Source: Bacteroidota bacterium (GTDB lineage: Bacteria; Bacteroidota; Bacteroidia; Bacteroidales; JACABE01). From it: DNA of 40,347 bases. Numbering within the stretch: the first letter of the stretch is position 1; every line of letters starts with the position of its first letter. Position numbers and translations under genes: made by a program. The notes under the pieces are model-generated. The model had not been told where the DNA came from and made no database searches. It was given only the letters and a program-made list of their open reading frames with translations. This document shows positions 36,217-40,347 of the stretch, piece by piece. Location: NCBI GenBank assembly GCA_013377005.1, contig JACABE010000034.1, positions 1-40,347 of the forward strand. The letters run 5' to 3'.

Positions 36217-36236
36217 AGTTTTTATTTATACTCAAA

Positions 36237-36362
36237 TTATTTATTCTGATCCGTTGCAATACTTTCTATCAAAAACTGCAAATCGCCACGATAACTATGT
36301 TCACGGGAAATTCCGGTTTTGAAACGGGTATTTAGTTTGTCAATATATTCCTGAATAGTCAT
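36237..36362 (-). pseudogene. N-terminal remnant of a type ISP/II restriction-modification methyltransferase
   Basis: A 41-codon minus-strand frame encodes a protein starting MTIQEYIDKLNTRF and continuing KTGISREHSYRGDLQ. In my knowledge this is the characteristic N-terminus of large DNA methyltransferase/type ISP restriction enzymes of Bacteroidota, which run to roughly 1000 residues or more. Here it stops after ATDQNK, so almost the entire enzyme, including the catalytic NPPY-type motif, is missing. A TACATTTG box lies 41 bases upstream. It is either a deletion scar or the stub of a lost locus. Confidence 0.65.
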
Positions 36363-36403
36363 ATAAGGTAGTATTAGTTGTTTTTAAAAAATAAAACTTT
36401 AAG

Positions 36404-36411
36404 CAAATGTA
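36404..36411 (-). promoter_or_regulatory. -7 box upstream of R-M remnant
   Basis: On the minus strand this reads TACATTTG, matching TAnnTTTG, 41 bases before the ATG of the 41-codon methyltransferase stub. It suggests that the original promoter is still in place. Confidence 0.4.
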
Positions 36412-36771
36412 AAAATAAGTTTATTAATATGCATAAAAAAATGTAAAATTTAGAAACATACCAAATAAAAAAGCAAGTTTATGAAAACAGAAAGAATGTA
36501 AATCTTTTAATAAAACAAGTTTTTTATTGAATGAAATGAGTATCTTAAGGAATTAAATAGGTTATTTCTGTTGTAAAGGAAAATACTTATTTTGTTGTAT
36601 TACTATTTATTGATAATATTCTCATAGTGAGGGAAATTTATAAGCTACCAAGTATTAAAATCTTATTATTTAATTATCCGCAGATAGTTTTAAAACCAAC
36701 AAATTACAACATTCTTTGCAGATTTATAGCAATTTAGTTCAGCAATAGTATTTTCGTAAGGATTAAAAGCG

Positions 36772-36779
36772 TATTTTTG
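36772..36779 (+). promoter_or_regulatory. -7 promoter box for bipA
   Basis: The sequence TATTTTTG matches TAnnTTTG and lies 34 bases before the bipA start codon. Confidence 0.5.
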
Positions 36780-36813
36780 CAAATTCAAAAAACAGAGAGT
36801 AAAAAATAATATT

Positions 36814-38616
36814 ATGCAGAATATCAGGAACATTGCTATTATAGCCCACGTCGACCACGGTAAAACTACACTTGTTGATAGAATTTTACATCAGGTAAAA
36901 CTTTTCAGAGACAATCAGGCTATGGGCGATTTAATACTCGACAGCAATGATTTAGAAAGAGAAAGAGGAATTACTATTTTATCAAAAAATGTATCAGTAC
37001 GTTACAAAGGATTTAAAATAAATATTATAGATACTCCCGGTCACAGCGATTTTGGTGGCGAAGTAGAACGTGTATTAAATATGGCCGATGGTGTTTTACT
37101 TTTAGTAGATGCCTTTGAAGGACCTATGCCTCAAACCCGTTTTGTGTTGCAAAAAGCCTTGGCTTTGAATTTAAAACCAATTGTAGTTATTAATAAAGTA
37201 GATAAACCCAATTGCGATCCTGCACTTACCCACGAAGCTGTTTTCGATTTAATGTTTAATCTGGATGCAACCGAAGACCAATTAAACTTCCCAACTGTAT
37301 ATGGTTCTTCAAAGGAAGGGTGGATGTCGGAAGATTGGAAAAACCCAACTACTGATGTTACTTATTTATTAGATACCATTATCGAGCATATTCCCGAACC
37401 AATATACGAACACGGAAGTTTGCAAATGCAAATTACTTCATTAGATTATTCTTCTTATGTTGGCAGAATTGCTGTAGGACGACTTTCAAGAGGTATGCTT
37501 AAGGCAGGGATGAATGTCTCGATGGTAAAACGTGATGGACGTATTGTGAAGTCGAAAGTTAAAGAACTATATGTTTTTGAAGGTTTAGGTAAGGAAAAAA
37601 TAAAAGAAGAAATTTATCCCGGCGAAATATGTGCTTTGCTTGGATTAGATGATTTTGAAATAGGGGATACCGTAGCTGATTTCGAAAATCCTGTGGCTTT
37701 AATTCCAATTGCTATTGATGAGCCTACCATGAGTATGTTTTTCACCATTAATAATTCACCATTTTTTGGTAAAGAAGGTAAACTTGTAACTTCACGCCAT
37801 TTGCGCGACCGACTATTTAAGGAACTTGAAAAGAATCTTGCTTTACGCGTGGAAGAAACCAATTCGCCTGATGCTTACATTGTTTTTGGTCGTGGAATTC
37901 TGCATTTATCAATACTTATTGAAACCATGCGTCGCGAAGGTTACGAATTACAGGTAGGTCAGCCACGTGTAATTACCAAAGAAATCAATGGTATTAAGTG
38001 CGAACCTATTGAATTTTTAACGGTTCATGCACCTGAAATTTCAGCAGGTAAAGTTATCGAATTAGTTTCTCAACGAAAAGGAGAAATTGTACAGATAGAA
38101 ACAAAAACCGACCGTTTACATTTAGAGTTTGCAATACCTTCAAGAGGTATTATCGGTTTGAGAAGTTCAGTATTAACTTTAACTGAAGGTGAAGCCATTA
38201 TGGCACATCGTTTCAAAGCATTTGAACCATGGAAAGGTGATATTCCTACCAAACGCAATGGTTCTTTAATTGCGATGGAATCGGGTATTGCTATTCCTTA
38301 TGCTATTGATAAATTACAGGACAGAGGTAGTTTCTTTGTAAGTCCTAACGATCCTATTTATGCTGGTCAGGTAATCGGAGAACATATTCGTCAGGACGAT
38401 TTGGTAATAAATATTACCAAAACAAAAAAACTAACCAATATGCGTGCTTCGGGTTCTGATGATAAAGTATCTATCGTTCCAGCCACTAAATATTCGTTAG
38501 AAGAATTTATGGAATTTATTATTGATGATGAATACTTGGAAATTACACCATTATCATTACGTCTGAGAAAAATATTATTAGACGAAAACGATCGTAAACG
38601 CCAGAAAAAAAGCTAA
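36814..38616 (+). CDS. typA: ribosome-associated translational GTPase BipA/TypA
   Basis: This 600-residue translation-factor GTPase has the usual length. G1 is AHVDHGKT (11-18), switch I holds RERGITI, G3 is DTPGHSDFGGEV and G4 is NKVDKP. The EF-G-like domains III and V follow, and the C-terminal BipA-specific domain begins around GSLIAMESGIAIPYAIDKLQ and contains TNMRASGSDD. BipA binds the ribosome and helps 50S assembly, especially in cold or stress. It is transcribed alone between its -7 box and a strong terminator. Confidence 0.98.
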   Translation: MQNIRNIAIIAHVDHGKTTLVDRILHQVKLFRDNQAMGDLILDSNDLERERGITILSKNVSVRYKGFKINIIDTPGHSDFGGEVERVLNMADGVLLLVDAFEGPMPQTRFVLQKALALNLKPIVVINKVDKPNCDPALTHEAVFDLMFNLDATEDQLNFPTVYGSSKEGWMSEDWKNPTTDVTYLLDTIIEHIPEPIYEHGSLQMQITSLDYSSYVGRIAVGRLSRGMLKAGMNVSMVKRDGRIVKSKVKELYVFEGLGKEKIKEEIYPGEICALLGLDDFEIGDTVADFENPVALIPIAIDEPTMSMFFTINNSPFFGKEGKLVTSRHLRDRLFKELEKNLALRVEETNSPDAYIVFGRGILHLSILIETMRREGYELQVGQPRVITKEINGIKCEPIEFLTVHAPEISAGKVIELVSQRKGEIVQIETKTDRLHLEFAIPSRGIIGLRSSVLTLTEGEAIMAHRFKAFEPWKGDIPTKRNGSLIAMESGIAIPYAIDKLQDRGSFFVSPNDPIYAGQVIGEHIRQDDLVINITKTKKLTNMRASGSDDKVSIVPATKYSLEEFMEFIIDDEYLEITPLSLRLRKILLDENDRKRQKKS

Positions 38617-38636
38617 ATTAAGTTTATATATTATAT

Positions 38637-38681
38637 AAAAAGAGGGTTTGCAAAGTTCTATACTTTACAAACCCTCTTTTT
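38637..38681. terminator. bidirectional rho-independent terminator after bipA
   Basis: A 19-base arm from AAAAAGAGGGTTTG to AAAG (38637-38655) pairs with CTTTACAAACCCTC and a T-run (38663-38681), with a single mismatch and a 7-base loop. A-run and T-run flank the GC core, so it can serve bipA and the convergent DUF2156-like gene. Confidence 0.9.
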
Positions 38682-38729
38682 ATGTTTCAATTATTTTGTA
38701 TTTTAATAAAAGCAGTGCTTTACTGATAA

Positions 38730-39641
38730 TTATTTAAAAATAAGCTGATAGGCTGGTCGTAATTCAATAGGATAATAGGACTGTTTGGCTTTGCGAAGCC
38801 CCGGAAGATTAATATCTTCTTCTCTGTTAATGAATTTATAGCCCGATTCTAATAGTATGCGGGATGTTTCGTGGTTTATTAGTTGGTAAAGCCCTTTATA
38901 GCTTCGGTCTGCTTTTTCGAAATGAATTACCGCAGTGTCGGGGTTTAATTCTTCAAAAATTGAAAATGCCACAGGTTTATCATCAACCCTTATAACAAGT
39001 CCTTTTTGCTTTAGTTCCGAAAAATTCCGGAGAGTAAAATCGAGTGCAAGCCTTTCGTTCATCAAACCTTCATCTTCTTCAATATGATCATCATGGCAAA
39101 TCTGTTCCAATAGTTCAATGCATTTCGAAAGGCAGTCGTTTTTTATCGGATTGGCTGACCATTGATAAGCATTTTCGGCTTGAGAAATAAGATTTCTTTT
39201 TTTTGCATAGTTTCGGCCCTGCAGTAATGCCAAATCTTCGGCTTTGTAAATATAATTTGCAAAACCGAGGTCATTTATGATTTCAAAATGCGACGTAAAT
39301 TCAGGATGACGTTCTATAAACCGTTCATCAACCCCATAAATTGTGATTGGATAATCTAATTTCTTTATTTCCGAGAGTAGTATTTCCTGATTTTCTTTTG
39401 TAAAGATACCGATGGGTTGTAGCATATAGCGGACATTCTCCTGAGGAATACGTCCACTGATCAACAGCATTTTTTCCTGAAACATAGCCCATTCGTATTG
39501 GAAAATAATTTTCCACGACAAAAGACTTGCCAGTGTATAACCCGAAAGAAGAGGGGGTTCTCTTAAAAGTAGGGGTTCAACCTGGTTTTTATGTGATAGT
39601 TCAATTGGAATAAACTTCAAATTTAAAAAGTTTTCCTGCAT
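38730..39641 (-). CDS. DUF2156/LPG_synthase_C-like protein
   Basis: This 303-residue protein resembles the C-terminal acyltransferase domain of phosphatidylglycerol lysyltransferases (DUF2156, tandem GNAT folds) without the membrane part. Marks are LSWKIIFQYEWAMF, GRNYAKKRNLISQAE (the GxxxxxKRN.I motif), FEKADRSYKGLYQLINHE and YKFINREEDINLPGLRKAKQSYYP near the end. Stand-alone forms have no known substrate. It starts 23 bases after the GNAT gene, and both are probably in one operon. Confidence 0.85.
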   Translation of the reverse strand: MQENFLNLKFIPIELSHKNQVEPLLLREPPLLSGYTLASLLSWKIIFQYEWAMFQEKMLLISGRIPQENVRYMLQPIGIFTKENQEILLSEIKKLDYPITIYGVDERFIERHPEFTSHFEIINDLGFANYIYKAEDLALLQGRNYAKKRNLISQAENAYQWSANPIKNDCLSKCIELLEQICHDDHIEEDEGLMNERLALDFTLRNFSELKQKGLVIRVDDKPVAFSIFEELNPDTAVIHFEKADRSYKGLYQLINHETSRILLESGYKFINREEDINLPGLRKAKQSYYPIELRPAYQLIFK

Positions 39642-39664
39642 TTTTTATTATTTTTCTGCTAAGT

Positions 39665-40081
39665 TTATATAGTAAAAATCATGGGTTTGTAGTCCATCAT
39701 TTCGTTAAATCCGATTTTGGTATAAAAGGCCGAAGTACCCGGTTCGGCAATAAGTGCTATCCAGCCCAATCCATGGCTGAGGCAATAATCTTTTAAATTA
39801 ATTATCAATTGTTTTCCAATGCCTTTGTTTCGGTATAAGTTGCTGATAATTACGTCCTGAATATATCCATCGCTGACGCCGTCGGAAATTACCCTGCCCA
39901 TCCCAATTATTTTGCCTTCGCTGTTTTTGACAACCATAAAGCAAAAACTATTTTGCACCAAATCGGGCAATGTATCCTTTGCTGTAGTAATTTCTTTCCA
40001 CCATCCGCCTTCTTTGTAAAGGGCTATCAGTTCATCGGAATCTGCCGCTTTCACTACCTCGTACCGGATATCATTTTGCAT
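39665..40081 (-). CDS. GNAT family N-acetyltransferase
   Basis: This 138-residue single GNAT domain carries the acetyl-CoA binding motif A, DVIISNLYRNKGIGKQLI (R/Q-x-x-G-x-G/A as RNKGIG), after KIIGMGRVISDG. The C-terminal AEPGTSAFYTKIGFNEM block is motif B. It is most like YjcF/ElaA-type small acetyltransferases with unknown substrates. It is the first gene of a two-gene minus-strand unit with the DUF2156-like gene. Confidence 0.9.
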   Translation of the reverse strand: MQNDIRYEVVKAADSDELIALYKEGGWWKEITTAKDTLPDLVQNSFCFMVVKNSEGKIIGMGRVISDGVSDGYIQDVIISNLYRNKGIGKQLIINLKDYCLSHGLGWIALIAEPGTSAFYTKIGFNEMMDYKPMIFTI

Positions 40082-40347
40082 AGCTTAATTGTTTTGTCAA
40101 TACTGCTTTTAAACGTTTTTATTCTATAAATGTTCTAAACTTTCACAAAAAAAACTAAGTCGTTAAAACTTACTATGCTTTTTGAATTTTAGAAATCAAA
40201 TAATGAAAATTAGAACGCGGATGCTTATTTTTGTAATAATACAACTCAACAAACCATTAACGTAGATGCTATGTAAATACATAAATAATTAATTATATTT
40301 CCTCTATAAATAGTTTGCATCAAAAGGCTTCAATTGAGTATTTTTTG
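40082..40347. other. intergenic edge of window
   Basis: These 266 AT-rich bases upstream of the GNAT gene should hold its promoter. No TAnnTTTG box or gene was recognised before the window ends. Confidence 0.4.

Larger units (their letters stand above)
36363..36813. other. intergenic region upstream of bipA
   Basis: This 451-base gap is AT-rich and contains the -7 box of the R-M remnant at one end and that of bipA at the other. No gene, RNA or strong hairpin was seen between them. Confidence 0.5.

Overview
The window is a strongly AT-rich chromosome segment from a member of the Bacteroidota. Three things support this. Two secreted proteins end in type IX secretion (T9SS) sorting domains, one of type A and one of type B. 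Many genes are preceded by TAnnTTTG-type -7 promoter boxes rather than Shine-Dalgarno sites. The gene families (YfhO, TM2/DUF2752/DUF4870, DUF5362, FdtA/FdtB) are typical of the phylum. I cannot name a genus. No tRNA, rRNA, CRISPR array, intact insertion sequence or replication origin was seen.

Layout. 0.1-3.3 kb: a LamG/T9SS protein (-), a nitroreductase (+) and an outer-membrane protein (+). 3.4-7.0 kb: a minus-strand operon of SDR dehydrogenase, small beta-barrel-like protein, family 2 glycosyltransferase and MiaA. 7.1-12.4 kb: PurL (+), a CDF cation exporter (-), a class III aminotransferase (-) and a secreted thioredoxin (+). 12.7-20.9 kb: a plus-strand surface-glycan cluster with a Wzx-like flippase, three methyltransferases, glycosyltransferases and an FdtA/FdtB-like pair for a dTDP-3-amino-3,6-dideoxyhexose. 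20.9-27.2 kb: two large minus-strand genes, a YfhO-like membrane protein and a 1224-residue repeat protein with a T9SS type B tail. 27.7-29.8 kb: two more glycosyltransferases (+). 29.8-36.0 kb: minus-strand genes for an HD protein, a five-gene TM2-DUF2752-DUF4870-M48-metallo-beta-lactamase operon, an acetyltransferase-like protein and a DUF5362-like membrane protein. 36.0-36.4 kb: remains of what looks like a restriction-modification locus. 36.8-40.1 kb: BipA/TypA (+), then a DUF2156-like protein and a GNAT acetyltransferase (-).

How the genes may work together. The 12.7-29.8 kb glycan genes probably make and export an O-antigen-like polysaccharide. In T9SS-bearing Bacteroidota, cargo proteins are often anchored to such a polysaccharide, and two T9SS cargo genes lie in or near this region; the link here is an inference.

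Most notable signal. A 62-base element occurs twice without gaps (about 50/62 identical) at 1145-1206 and 33977-34038, 33 kb apart. In both cases it is on the minus strand, begins about 13-14 bases after a -7-like box, and ends 20-22 bases before a start codon. It can fold as an AGTGG/CCACT hairpin followed by a conserved GGC-loop-GCC motif. It looks like a structured mRNA leader controlling two unrelated genes. Other points of interest are a perfect 15-bp inverted repeat in the 1125-1417 divergent gap, a LamG domain nested inside an Ig-like repeat array, and the decayed restriction-modification frames.
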